From CBDCMJ01 sp965218875 (GTDB lineage Bacteria; Chloroflexota; Dehalococcoidia; Lucifugimonadales; UBA3495), in NCBI GenBank assembly GCA_965218875.1, contig OZ244707.1:620001-684000 (forward strand): a stretch of DNA of 64,000 nt, read 5' to 3'. The notes under the pieces were generated by a model. That model did not search any database. It was not told the DNA's origin and saw only the letters and a program-made list of their open reading frames with translations. A program made the translations under genes and the position numbers. Of the stretch, positions 8,824-17,982 are shown in pieces; the stretch's first letter is position 1; each line of letters starts with the position of its first letter.

Positions 8824-9909
8824 ATGAACACCACACGGCTCGAGCGGAGAGGACGCGTGGACCGCAGCAGATTGGACCTCAAGATGTTGGCCCGGCACTT
8901 CGAGGTTCATAACCAGTCGGAAGGCAAGTCCGCCAGGACGGTAGAGTGGTATAACCAGGCCCTGGAACTTTTCCAAAACTGGCTGGAGGCCGGGAGGATG
9001 TCCACCTGTCTAGAAGACCTTGGAGAGGACGAGGTCAGGGAGTTCATTCTCCATCTTCAGACCAGGAAGGGACTGTGGGGACCGGCTTCAAGCCATACGG
9101 TGAACGGCAGGGTAAGGGCACTGAGGGCTTTCTTCAACTGGCTGCATGGCCAGGGATATACCGAAGACCACCGGCTCAAGGGCCTGAGGCCTCCCAAGGT
9201 CAAGGAAAAGGTGATAGAAATTCTCACCGACGAGGAGGTCAAGAGGATTTTCGCCAGCATCAACCCGAACACGCTGATGGGAGCTAGGAATACGGCCATT
9301 ATCGCCCTCATGCTGGACACCGGCCTGCGGCTCTCGGAGGTGGTCACTCTGAAATCCGATGACGTCCATCTGCAAGACCGGTACATCAAAGTTCTGGGCA
9401 AGGGCAATAAGGAGCGCCTTGTCGCCTTCGGAGTCAAGTGCCAGCAGTCGCTCCTTCACTACGCCCACCACTACCGGACTGAATCCTTCGAGCCGGAGAC
9501 AGGTCTCTTTTTTCTATGCATCGACGGGTACCCAATGACTCCCGATGCTCTGCGTTCCCTCACAGAGAGGCTCTCGAAGGCTGCGGGGGTTCCCAGGCTC
9601 CATCCTCACCTGCTGAGACACACATACGCCACCCTATTTCTGATGAACGGCGGCAACGTATTCCTGCTCCAGCAGAACTTGGGCCACACCACCCTGGCGA
9701 TGGTTGAACACTACGTCCACATAGCAAGCCAAAAAGCCGCCTTGGTCAGTCAGAGCTTCTCACCGCTGGACAGGCTCGATGTGCAGGGTACCCGGAGATT
9801 CCGGCATGGTTTCAATCCGGAAAACGCCAAGGGGAAGATTTACCCCAACTCGGGCAAAGCTTTGTCGGAGAGAGGGTCAAGGACCAACCGGCCGCACTCC
9901 AAGCGGTGA
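8824..9909 (+). CDS. Tyrosine recombinase / site-specific integrase
   Basis: A 361-residue phage-type integrase. The N-terminal SAM-like core-binding domain (about residues 15-120: HFEVHNQSEGKSARTVEWYN, later AFFNWLHGQGY) is followed by the catalytic domain. That domain has LDTGLRLSEVVTL (first catalytic Arg), a Lys hairpin (VLGKGNKERLVAF), HPHLLRHTYATLFL (His-x-x-Arg-His), LGHTTLAMVEHYVH (Gly-His and the nucleophilic Tyr). All catalytic residues are present, so it should be active. ATG 8824 has AAGGGAGG 12 bases upstream. Position next to tRNA-Arg suggests it integrated the accessory DNA to its right. Integron and XerC/D roles are less likely because of the tRNA location and the degenerate mobile DNA downstream. 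Confidence 0.9.
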   Translation: MNTTRLERRGRVDRSRLDLKMLARHFEVHNQSEGKSARTVEWYNQALELFQNWLEAGRMSTCLEDLGEDEVREFILHLQTRKGLWGPASSHTVNGRVRALRAFFNWLHGQGYTEDHRLKGLRPPKVKEKVIEILTDEEVKRIFASINPNTLMGARNTAIIALMLDTGLRLSEVVTLKSDDVHLQDRYIKVLGKGNKERLVAFGVKCQQSLLHYAHHYRTESFEPETGLFFLCIDGYPMTPDALRSLTERLSKAAGVPRLHPHLLRHTYATLFLMNGGNVFLLQQNLGHTTLAMVEHYVHIASQKAALVSQSFSPLDRLDVQGTRRFRHGFNPENAKGKIYPNSGKALSERGSRTNRPHSKR

Positions 9910-9921
9910 GCTGAGCGGGGG

Positions 9922-10206
9922 TCATAGGTCAGGTAACGGCTCGCCCCGGTTCCTTAGAGGAGCGTGATCTGCGGCCATAAGGAGTTCTTGTACATCGTGG
10001 ATCGTTACTTCCTCGCAACCGGCAACCAGAGCCACTGCCAATTTGAGCACGACATCCCGCGTGGGTTTCTGCCGCTCGCCCGTTTCCAACCGCGAGATGT
10101 AAGCCTGGTTTAGGCCGCTGTCCTGGGCCAGTTTGTACTTGCTCTTCCCCGACTTGGACCGCAATTTCTTGAAGACCGCAGCGAATTCCGAATCGTTGCG
10201 TGGCAT
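9922..10206 (-). CDS. XRE-family helix-turn-helix regulator
   Basis: A 94-residue Cro/CI-type repressor. The HTH runs from about residue 8 to 60: FKKLRSKSGKSKYKLAQDSG, LNQAYISRLETGERQKPTRD, then VVLKLAVAL. The recognition helix is QAYISRLE. ATG 10206 is chosen because AGGAG lies six bases upstream; a longer reading frame starts at 10251. It is convergent with the integrase, with 12 bases between the stops, a layout common in integrative elements where a small repressor controls excision. Operator not identified. Confidence 0.82.
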   Translation of the reverse strand: MPRNDSEFAAVFKKLRSKSGKSKYKLAQDSGLNQAYISRLETGERQKPTRDVVLKLAVALVAGCEEVTIHDVQELLMAADHAPLRNRGEPLPDL

Positions 10207-10254
10207 ATGCGCTCCTGCTGCATAACTTCGTGAGTAACTCCGGTGAGACATTGG

Positions 10255-10527
10255 TCAACCGGTCAACCAAGGGTGGATAGTCCATCTGGCGCGGGCTGAA
10301 GTATTTGACTGTGCCCCCATTGGGGACCTCCTCCGGGAACCCGTAGACCCTCCGGAACCCTGCGCTGCCGCGTAACCGCCCGACCAGCCCGCGGTTGGAG
10401 CGCCCGGGCTGTGCTGAGAAAGCCGGGCCGCGAAGATCACTTGGGCAGGCTCCTCGTGGTCTAGAAGCCGTCCGACCCAGTTCAAAAGCTCAGCCGGAGG
10501 TTCCGTCTGCTTATTGGTCATGCCCAT
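10255..10527 (-). CDS. Small hypothetical protein of the integrase module
   Basis: A 90-residue protein with no recognised domain. The N-terminal half looks structured (TEPPAELLNWVGRLLDHEEP, AQVIFAARLSQ) and resembles short accessory proteins that precede regulators. The C-terminal half is Gly/Ser/Arg rich and probably disordered, which raises the chance of a frameshift or a decayed end. The start overlaps the stop of the upstream gene by 17 bases, so translation is likely coupled. Ribosome site GGCGGAG precedes ATG 10527. Confidence 0.4.
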   Translation of the reverse strand: MGMTNKQTEPPAELLNWVGRLLDHEEPAQVIFAARLSQHSPGAPTAGWSGGYAAAQGSGGSTGSRRRSPMGAQSNTSARARWTIHPWLTG

Positions 10528-10831
10528 CTACTCCGCCTGTCTTCCTGAGGCTGGTCCGCAGCTTGGCGTAAGGGCGGGGCTCCCGCGAGTATTTGCGGAG
10601 GCTTGTCGTTGTCAGAATCAGCCGCGCTTTAGGCGAGGCCAACAACGCGGTCTGGTGCGTCGGCAAATTCGGCTGTAGAACCCTGAGCGTTGATAATGGC
10701 CGCGCATCCTCCGCCTGCTCTTTATAGAATGTGTATCCGCGGCCTTTAGCCATCGGGGAAAAGAGGACCGGCGACACGACCAAGATGATGATCCCCGCCA
10801 CGACGCTTGTCATAGCGTGTCCGTTTATCAT
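10511..10831 (-). CDS. Small single-pass membrane protein
   Basis: A 106-residue protein with one predicted membrane helix near the N-terminus (TSVVAGIIILVVSPVLF), then a basic C-terminal tail. ATG 10831 has GGGAGG eight bases upstream. It is the first gene of a short minus-strand group (10831 down to 9922) facing the integrase. Function unknown; small membrane proteins of this shape occur as cargo in integrative elements. Confidence 0.42.
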   Translation of the reverse strand: MINGHAMTSVVAGIIILVVSPVLFSPMAKGRGYTFYKEQAEDARPLSTLRVLQPNLPTHQTALLASPKARLILTTTSLRKYSREPRPYAKLRTSLRKTGGVDGHDQ

Positions 10832-10991
10832 TAACGGAACCTCCCAGGGCCTCAATATCGGGATAGCCCCGTTATGCACTAGTTTCCGCCCTTTTACCGG
10901 AGCCGTCATTAGACGAAATGAGACGAAATGAAAATGAAACCAAAATACATGGACTCGGGTGGCCCATACCCTATGAGCAAACGGAACCTAC

Positions 10992-11237
10992 GTGGCAGAC
11001 CTGCGACGGCGCGGGGTGACGCCTCACGTCGCGCGGAACACCAGGGGCCGGTCCAGCGCCATTGACGGCCGGACCACCCGGCATCCGGGGTACGCGGTCA
11101 GCCAGCGGATTCGGAAACGGGTTGAGGAGGTCTTTGGGTGGATGAAGACGGTGGGCGGGTTCCGGCGGACCCGGTACCTAGGGTTGGACAACAACAAAAC
11201 GGCGATTGAATACTGTACCGCCTATCACCATCTATAG
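10992..11237 (+). pseudogene. IS5-family transposase, C-terminal remnant
   Basis: About 80 codons that match only the last part of a DDE transposase of the IS5 group: the RIRKRVEEVFGWMKTVGGFR motif (third catalytic Glu region, with Tyr/Arg pattern shifted) followed by RTRYLGLDNNKT. The N-terminal two-thirds with the first two catalytic Asp residues is absent. It is not related closely to the full IS5-type transposase at 24964-25914. Non-functional. Confidence 0.7.
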
Positions 11238-11407
11238 GTTTGAAGTCGAGCCTATGGATGGTGGGACGGATGTACAAGGTGAGCCTGTCTCAGAAAGACA
11301 CTGGGAGGGGAGAAATCCGGGCTCGCTTGAGGGGTTCTGGCCCGGCGGCTCCACTGGTGAGCGATTTGTGGCAAGATCCGAGGGGATCCCGCCTGTCCTG
11401 GTACGGT

Positions 11408-12420
11408 TCAGGAGACCGGTCGAGCCTGCCTGCCATTTGGCTTGAAGGTGAAGGCGCCTGATTGCCACGCCCGCCACAGGGTGCGCAGGTTGAAAGCCGT
11501 GGCCAGCGTAGTCCATTCCGCCGCCACGTTGGCCAGACCGCGCAGCAGGAATCTGGCGACCCCCATCTGTTCCTTGATAATCCCGAACACCGGCTCGACC
11601 AGTTGCTTTCTCTGTTCGTACGCCTCTTTGGCCCCCGCGGTCGACATCCAGGCCCGGTGGCGGCGCAGCGCAGCGTCATAGGGACCTATGGCCATGGTGC
11701 GGCCCAACCGAACTTCCGTGGTGCAGACTCCGAAGGCAGGGCATTCCCGACAGATGGCTCCTGACGGCGTTCGGTATACCCGGTTCCAGACCCGGTTGAC
11801 GAATTGCATCCGAAAAAAGTGGAGTTTCCGTCCCTGGGGGCAGGTGTACGTGTCGGTGGCCTCGTCATGGATAAACCTGTCTTTGTGATACGGGTCGTCA
11901 AGATGCCATTGCCGCTTTTCCGGCACCAGAACCTACTGACCGCAGCGGTGGGATTCCTCCAGGTCTCTGCCGGCGAAATAGCCAGAGTCGGCCAGGGTCA
12001 TGGCTACTCTGGCCCCGGTGGTCTCCTCCGCCTGTCCCATCATGGGAATCAGGAGTCCGTGTTCAGTGGTTTCATCCACCAGGTTCACGGCAGTGATCAA
12101 CATCCGAGTCATTCCGTTGCCGCAGGCCAGGGGAGAAACCATGGCCTGGCCATTGTAGGCAGGTAAGATCCCCAGACGAGTCCGCAACAGCCGGGCGTCT
12201 TTGTCGGTCAGATTGATGCGCTTGGCGCGCTTGGTGCGACTGGGGCGGTGCCTGTCGGGCAGCTCCCCCATAGCCTGCCTGACCCGCTCCCGCTACGCTT
12301 TCCGGCTGGCCAGCCTTTCCGGGAGTCGCGCCGGCGATTCCTCCTCTCCACCCTGGTTCTGGGCTTCCAGATCCTCTATGGCCCTGCCCACTCGCTCCAC
12401 CAGATTGGACAAAATCAAGA
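11408..12420 (-). pseudogene. IS1182-family transposase, degenerate
   Basis: Reading from 12420 down, three pieces of one transposase follow each other. Piece 1 is a coiled segment, LVERVGRAIEDLEAQ...RLASRKA, ending in an in-frame TAG near 12293. Piece 2 (about 12271-11933) contains RINLTDKDARLLRTRLGILP, ETTEHGLLIPMMGQAEE and ADSGYFAGRDLEE. A frameshift near 11930 leads to piece 3 (11926-11408), the C-terminal half with TYTCPQGRKLHF, CRECPAFGVCTT (the IS1182 cysteine cluster) and EQRKQLVEPVFGIIKEQMGV. The first 150 or so residues and both ends of the element are missing. Two independent lesions mean it is dead. Confidence 0.75.
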
Positions 12421-13463
12421 ACCTTCACCATGTCCTTCACACTGTTGCTATAAACGAGTCTCTTCCCTTCGTTGGTCCGGGACTCGCTGGGAAACCAGTT
12501 GGCAGTCTTGCGCCGAAGGTTTTCCATCGCCAATTGCGTTGGTGTCCGGCGATCGTCCGCCCAAGTGACACACCTTAGCTCCGCCTCTGCACGACCGGCG
12601 CCGAGGCGGCCGGGGACTGTGCGGGAGCACCCGCTGGCCCATAGAGAGGCAGGCAGGTAACGAACAGGCCCGACCCTCTCCGGCGAAGCGCCCCGATCCG
12701 CTTCGCCAATCCCCCGACGTCCCACCTTGAACCACCGTTGCAACCCTAAGACATACCGGCGGCCGACCGAAACATTGCTGACGAATTGCCGTAACGGCGC
12801 AAAGCGGCGAACCCAAACTTGCCGGTGGAGAGAGCGAGAGCGAGAGCGCGAGAGAGACAGGTGCCCCACAAGGTGTGCCACATATATATCATACGTGTTA
12901 ATGGAAATGTACTTGACCCTCCTCCGGGATGACGCCCAGTCCGATGCCCGCGGCCTGGCGCCGGAGTGGGAGAGGTGAGCCGCAGATGAGACATAGCCCC
13001 TCTGCTGGAGCCGCCGGGCCTCGGGGCCGGTGGAGGTGGGACAGTTTGACCTTACCCCCTGGCCCGGTCCGGGTCCGCCTCACTTGGTGGGTGAACAACG
13101 ACAATTAACTTTGCCGGCACACCGAGGCCAAACTCCCAACGTTCCCTGCTTTCATCTACGTCCCCCCATCGCTAACGATCTACACTGCCTTAAAAAATAG
13201 CATTTTCGGTTCGCACCAGGGAATAACTGATGATGCTGATCCGACTCGATGCTAGTTGCTGGCTGTCCCGTGGGTCCTGATCTATCCGAAGCACCCATTC
13301 GTTCCTGGCTCGGAAGAGTCACCGCGAGTCGAATCAGCCGACTTGCGGGACTATCCAAAGGCCCCATGAAAGGGCCTCAGTCTCAGGGTGTGGCGCTTGC
13401 TGCAATAGACAGCTTCAGTCTATGATACTTTGAACCCAACTTCACCGGAGGACTTGAACAAAC
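12421..13463. other. Gene-poor stretch with GA-rich simple repeat
   Basis: No gene supported. Open frames in this stretch lack recognisable domains and have poor ribosome sites. About 12826-12858 is a purine-rich simple repeat (GAGAGAGCGAGAGCGAGAGC and similar). The stretch between the dead IS1182 copy and the gene at 13464 is probably decayed mobile DNA. Confidence 0.5.
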
Positions 13464-13766
13464 GTGCCAACCCTCGAACTCGTGTCGCTCCAAGACGCAC
13501 AGCTTGAACTGTCCCTGTCGGGAAAGGGTGGCGCGATCATGCGTCAGTACATGGACTACATCAGCCAACTCGAAACCGGCCGGGCGGGTAGACTCACCCC
13601 GGACGTAGGCGAAACTACGGCGGCTGTGCGCCGCCGCCTCGGCGCCGCCGCTCAGCTGCTGGGCAAGAACCTCTCCGTCAAGCGCCAAGGGAATGTAGTC
13701 TTCTTCTGGGAAGAGGACAGCGCTCCCGAGCCTCGCCGCCGCGGCAGGAACGCTCCCAAAGCCTAG
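13464..13766 (+). CDS. Conserved hypothetical protein (about 100 residues)
   Basis: A 100-residue protein starting at GTG 13464, with GGAGG about 13 bases upstream. Pattern: beta-strand MPTLELVSLQDAQLELSL, a helix with IMRQYMDYISQLETGRAGRL, a second helix TTAAVRRRLGAAAQLLGKNL, and a strand VKRQGNVVFFWEED, ending in a basic tail. The helix-strand build with a final charged hairpin suggests a small nucleic-acid-binding protein; I know no function. It lies alone between decayed insertion sequences, yet its reading frame is intact. Confidence 0.5.
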   Translation: MPTLELVSLQDAQLELSLSGKGGAIMRQYMDYISQLETGRAGRLTPDVGETTAAVRRRLGAAAQLLGKNLSVKRQGNVVFFWEEDSAPEPRRRGRNAPKA

Positions 13767-13899
13767 GGGGTCAATGCGTCGGGATGTTGCGCCACTGGGG
13801 CACTGGAATCGTGTACCACTGACATGATGACCGGCGGACGCAAGGCAGGTGGAGTGGCACCGTTCCAGGAGAATGAGAGGGCAGCGTTGGCGGTAGTTT

Positions 13900-14108
13900 A
13901 AGCGGCTTCCGATTGGTCCGCGGCCTGGTAGACCCCTCTTCTACGACTCGCTGCTCCGCCGGGAACACCTCGGCCGGGGTCTGGTAACCCAGGGCCCGAT
14001 GGGGCCTCAGGTCGTTGTAGAACCGGACGTAGTCTTCCAGCCCCCTCTGGGCCTCGAGGACGTTGGCGTAGGCTTTCAGGTACGCTTCTTCGTACTTCAC
14101 CGTCCACC
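13900..14108 (-). pseudogene. IS3-family transposase OrfB, C-terminal remnant
   Basis: The segment encoding WTVKYEEAYLKAYANVLEAQ, RGLEDYVRFYNDLRPHRALG and YQTPAEVFPAEQRVVEE is nearly identical in protein sequence to the last 70 residues of the complete IS3-type OrfB at 22210-23154. Everything upstream of the third catalytic Glu is missing; homology stops abruptly near 14108, where a dispersed repeat (14111-14195) begins. It is a relic of the same IS family as the complete element. Confidence 0.8.
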
Positions 14109-14110
14109 AC

Positions 14111-14195
14111 CGCATACGGTAGATACCACTGCCTTCGAGATGTGGCTCGGCAGTCTGTCGGCGCACCGAGGTCTCTCGATTCCTGTAGTGTGACG
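14111..14195. repeat. Dispersed repeat, copy A (about 85 bp)
   Basis: From CGCATACGGTAGATACCAC through CTTCGAGATGTGGCTCGG to TTCCTGTAGTGTGACGC. It matches 26049-26134 at roughly 85-90% by eye. No reading frame is conserved between the copies. Shorter partial copies sharing GAGATGTGGCT occur near 26274 and 28250. Confidence 0.7.
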
Positions 14196-14337
14196 CGTAG
14201 GGACGGAGGAACGTAAGGAGCGTCTCGCCATTGGGGCTTCACTCTCTCTGCTTCTCCCCCTTCGGGGCATCCGGTAGCCGACGCGGACCACCCAGCGGAG
14301 TCTTCTCCGCAGCCGTGGCCGGCACGATAGGAGGACT

Positions 14338-15502
14338 TCAGTCCACCGGGAGCGGCAGCCTGACCCACAGAGGCATGTGGTCGCTCACCTTATGCTCGAA
14401 CCTCGCCGTGAAGCTCGACCTCTCAGCGGACGACAGTTCCTGGTAGGGCTGACCCAATATCGCCTCGCTGAAGAGGTTGCCGAACTCAAACACCCCGTAG
14501 TCCGGCCCTCTGGCCTCGGTGCCCATTACCGTGTTGTCCATGTACGTCGGCAGACGCGAGTCCCGGTTGAACAGGCCAATCTGGTCGAAGGTCTCCGACA
14601 TCCGGGCGTTGGTCCGGAAGACCTCCTGCCGACCTGGGTGGACATCGCTGAACGGGAAGTTGACGTTGGCCCCGTCCAACTCCCCGTTCAGCGACTGGAT
14701 GCGCTCCTCTATCCCCCCGGTCCCTGGCGGGATTGTCGTAGTCCAGGTTGAGGTCGCCCAGCAGCACGAAGTTGGGGTAGTAGGCGTGGCTCTGGGTCCT
14801 GAACCGGCTCATGATCCAGTCGACCAGGGCGTTGAACTCCTGGCGGCGGTCGTCGATGTAGTTCCCGAAGTAGAGATGGGCGTTGACGGCCATGAATTCA
14901 TACGGCCGGGTGCCGGGATGCCCGGGTATGCGAAACGCCACGCAGAAGGGCTGGCGGATGAAGGACAGGAAGACGCTCAGCTTGAGCCTCGGCTTGGTCT
15001 TGCGCCTTCCCGACCGGTAGTCCGCCAGCCTCTTCGAGTAAGACCCAAGGTCGCTGGTAAACGCCTCGTAGTTGCCGGCGATGGAGTCGATGACCTTGGT
15101 CCGGTCGTAGGTGACGTCGCTGGCGACCTCCATACGTTCCACCGTATTCCAGCGGTAGATGAATCCAAGCCGCTCCCCCAGTCCCGGCTCGCCGGGGAAC
15201 ACGCCGGTCAGGTCCGAGACCACCATGCTGAACTCCGGCCCAAGCAGGGACATCAACCGCCGCAGGCCGCCGAGGTCGTCCATGATCTCCTGGATGGCCA
15301 GCAGGTCGAAGCTGCGGCAGACGTCGGCCAGGAACTCCCAGGTGTCGGCGTTGCGGCTCCGGGATGACCCCAACTTCCGTATGTTGAAGGACCCCAGGAG
15401 CACCGAGCCGTACTCCCTCTGCGGCAGACCGTACCGCCGTGGGTCCTCGTCCAGTCGAGCCCTGATCAGTTTCCAGTCGGCTGATGTGAATTGCCTGGCC
15501 AT
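14338..15502 (-). pseudogene. Endonuclease/exonuclease/phosphatase-family protein, single frameshift
   Basis: A protein of about 387 residues with the DNase I-like EEP fold: GSFNIRKLGSS (first strand with metal-binding Asn), DLLAIQEIMDD (catalytic Glu), VNAHLYFGNYIDDR (His region), NFVLLGDLNLDYDNP (GDxN motif) and, near the end, DHMPLWVRLPL (the terminal DH pair). The last two lie in different frames. The shift is at a run of six C (14713-14718 on the plus strand). Removing one base joins DLNLDYDNPARD to the segment containing NVNFPFSDVHPGRQEVFRTN without a stop. All catalytic motifs are then present, so this is either a very recent mutation or a homopolymer sequencing error. ATG 15502 start. 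Substrate (DNA, RNA or phosphoester) not predictable. Confidence 0.8.
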
Positions 15503-15519
15503 TCTGTCCTCTATTCAAG

Positions 15520-17982
15520 TCAAGATATGTCGTTAGCGCCGTCAACGTGAGGTGTGCCCTCGTGCGGGGTTGTGATGTCCCCCTCCTGCTCGTTACCCTG
15601 CTCCATCCGGTAGCCGACGCGGGGCACGGCGAAGATGAAGGCCGGGTTGGACGCGTCCTCGCCCAGCTTGCGGCGCAGCCTCTTGACGATGTTTCTCACC
15701 GGCCCGGAGTCCTCGCCCTTGTCCGGTCCCCAGACCCGGTGCAGCAGGCGCTCGTGGGTCAGCGCCCGGCCTGCGTTGACCGATAGCTCGACCAGAATCC
15801 GGTACTCGATGTCGGTGAGCTCCACGGGGCGTCCGGCCACCGTCACCCTGCGCTGGGGATAGTCGACGGTCAGGTCTCCCCGCACATAGGGCTCGGAGGG
15901 CTGGGCCAGTTCCGGCGCCGCACGCTTGCGCAGGGTCGCCCGGATCCTGGCCGCAAGCTCCGTCGGCGAGAAGGGCTTCACCACGTAGTCGGCCGCTCCC
16001 ATGTCGAAGGCACGGGCGACGACCTCCTCCTGGCCGTTGACGGACAGGAAGATGACCGGCACGTCGGAGACCTCGCGGATGTCCTTCATCAGCTCCATGC
16101 CGTCGCTGCCCGGCAGCATCATGTCCAGCAGCACCAGGCGGGGTTGCTCTTCCGCCATGAGCCGGGGGACCTCCTCCGGGTCTCCGGTCACGACGGGCGC
16201 GTAGCCCGCCTTGGTGAGGGCGTCCCGCACGTGCCGGAGCGTCTGCGGGTCGTCGTCCACGCAGAGAATACGGGGCCACTCCCTGGTCTTCGTCCTGCGC
16301 CGGCGTGACGGCTGAGGGGGGAGGGCGACGGCCTCCTCCACCGCCGGAACGGTAAAGGTAAACCGGCTTCCCAGGCCAAGCCCGTCGCTCTCGGCCCGGA
16401 TACGGCCGCCGTGGGCCTCCACGATGCCCTTGCAGATGGCGAGTCCCAGGCCGGACCCGGCGATCTCCCGTCCCCGCTCCTCGCCGTCGAGCCGCGAGAA
16501 CTTGCGGAACAGGTGCGGCAGCCGCTCGGCGGGCACGCCCACCCCGTCGTCCACCACCGAGAAGGCGACATGGACGCCATCCCGCGCCGCGGCCACCCGG
16601 ATGGGGGACAGCGCGTTCGAGTGCCTGGCCGCGTTGGAGAGCAGGTTGCCCAGCGCCTGGACGATGCGCCGCCGGTCCGCCATGACCCGGGGCAGGTCCG
16701 GCGGCAGGTCGATGACCAGGTTGGCCCGGCCGCCCCCGCTCTGGAACCTGCTCCTGGCCTCGTCCACCAGGCTCGCCACATCGACGGGTTCGGGGGAGAC
16801 CGGCAGGGCGCCCGTCTCGATGCGGGCCACGTCCAGCAGGTCGCCTATCAGGTGGCGCATGCTCTCGGACTGGTCTCGGATGATCCTGAAGAACTGGGTC
16901 ATCTCGGCGGAGTCCAGGTCGGAGGCGGATTCCAGAAGGGTATCCACCGATCCCTTGACGGCGGCCAGGGGGGTCCGCAGCTCGTGGCTCACCATGCCCA
17001 GGAACTCGGCCCGCAGCCGCTCCAACTCCTCCATCGGCGTCATGTCCTGCATGGTCACGACCACCGACTCGACCTCGCCCTCCTCCCCCTCCTCCGAGAA
17101 GATGGGCGTGGCGTTGACCAGGGTGGTGACGCTCTGCCCGCCGGGGGCCTGCAGGACGATCTCCTCCGCCCGCACCGTCTCCCCCGTGCGCAGCGCCAGG
17201 GCCAGGGGGAACTCCACCAGGGAGACCTCCCGGCCGTCGGCCCGCCGGAAGGTCAGCACTTCGAGGAGATGCTCCGCCGATCCGCCCGGCGCGCACAGGC
17301 CGCTGACGATCCGCCTGGCCTCCCGGTTGACCGACGTCACGCCGCCCGTCTTCGCGTCGAATACCAGGACGCCCACGGGGGTGGTGTTCACCAGGGTCTC
17401 CAGGCCGGTCCTCGTCCGCTGCTCCTCCCGGTGGCGGCGGGCGTTGGCGATGACCAGCGCCGCCTGGGAGGCGAACATCACCAAGGTCTCTTCGTCTTGG
17501 GGGGTGAACTCCAGCTCCTTCTCGCCGACGTAGAAGGCCCCGACGCTCTCCCCAAGGTGGCGTATGGGCGCGGCCAGAAAGGGAAGGGGCGAGCTCACCG
17601 CCATCGGCGGGCGGAACTCGGGAAGCCCCAACTCCCTGACGTGGCTGTGGAAGTCCCGCAGCCGCAGCGGCTCGCCGATGCTGCTCAGGTACTCGAAGAA
17701 CAGCATCCCGTTGGGAAATTCGGCGAACCGCCGGCTCTCCTCGGGAGTCAGCCCGGAATATAGGAAGTCCTGTATCCGCCCCGATTCGCTGAGGAGGGTG
17801 ATGACGCCGTAGCGCGCCCCGGTCAGCGAGCAGGCTGAGTCCAGCACCCTCTGGAGCACCGTGTCGAAGTCCAGGCTCTCGTTGATGCGCAGGCTGGCCT
17901 GGCTCAGCCTGGAGAGGCGGTCGCGCAGGGCCTCGTTCTCCCGCTCCAGCTCCCCGGCGTCCTTCATCCTCTCGACCTCCAT
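15520..17982 (-). CDS. Fused sensor histidine kinase, response regulator and winged-helix transcription factor
   Basis: An 820-residue single-chain signalling protein. Order: short coiled coil (1-35), GAF domain (about 40-185), PAS-like domain (195-315), HisKA with FLGMVSHELRTPLAAVKGS (phospho-His 333), HATPase with the NLLSNAARHS, DDGVGVP and GSGLGLAICKGIVEAHGG boxes (400-545), a receiver domain RILCVDDDPQTLRH with phospho-acceptor Asp 620 (LVLLDMMLPGSDG) and Lys in DYVVKPFSPTEL (570-690), and an OmpR-type winged helix ending PRVGYRMEQG (about 695-795). No membrane segment, so it senses a cytoplasmic signal through GAF/PAS. Sensor, relay and DNA-binding output are all in one chain. A start at ATG 17967 is possible. 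It ends 17 bases before the EEP gene, so the two are likely co-transcribed. Confidence 0.92.
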   Translation of the reverse strand: MEVERMKDAGELERENEALRDRLSRLSQASLRINESLDFDTVLQRVLDSACSLTGARYGVITLLSESGRIQDFLYSGLTPEESRRFAEFPNGMLFFEYLSSIGEPLRLRDFHSHVRELGLPEFRPPMAVSSPLPFLAAPIRHLGESVGAFYVGEKELEFTPQDEETLVMFASQAALVIANARRHREEQRTRTGLETLVNTTPVGVLVFDAKTGGVTSVNREARRIVSGLCAPGGSAEHLLEVLTFRRADGREVSLVEFPLALALRTGETVRAEEIVLQAPGGQSVTTLVNATPIFSEEGEEGEVESVVVTMQDMTPMEELERLRAEFLGMVSHELRTPLAAVKGSVDTLLESASDLDSAEMTQFFRIIRDQSESMRHLIGDLLDVARIETGALPVSPEPVDVASLVDEARSRFQSGGGRANLVIDLPPDLPRVMADRRRIVQALGNLLSNAARHSNALSPIRVAAARDGVHVAFSVVDDGVGVPAERLPHLFRKFSRLDGEERGREIAGSGLGLAICKGIVEAHGGRIRAESDGLGLGSRFTFTVPAVEEAVALPPQPSRRRRTKTREWPRILCVDDDPQTLRHVRDALTKAGYAPVVTGDPEEVPRLMAEEQPRLVLLDMMLPGSDGMELMKDIREVSDVPVIFLSVNGQEEVVARAFDMGAADYVVKPFSPTELAARIRATLRKRAAPELAQPSEPYVRGDLTVDYPQRRVTVAGRPVELTDIEYRILVELSVNAGRALTHERLLHRVWGPDKGEDSGPVRNIVKRLRRKLGEDASNPAFIFAVPRVGYRMEQGNEQEGDITTPHEGTPHVDGANDIS

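Noticed and set aside
12826..12858. Regulatory or coding significance of the GA-rich run
   Set aside because: It is a simple sequence repeat in decayed DNA without adjacent gene starts.
12072..12881. 270-codon minus-strand frame as a gene
   Set aside because: It crosses the dead IS1182 transposase in the wrong phase and has no domain.
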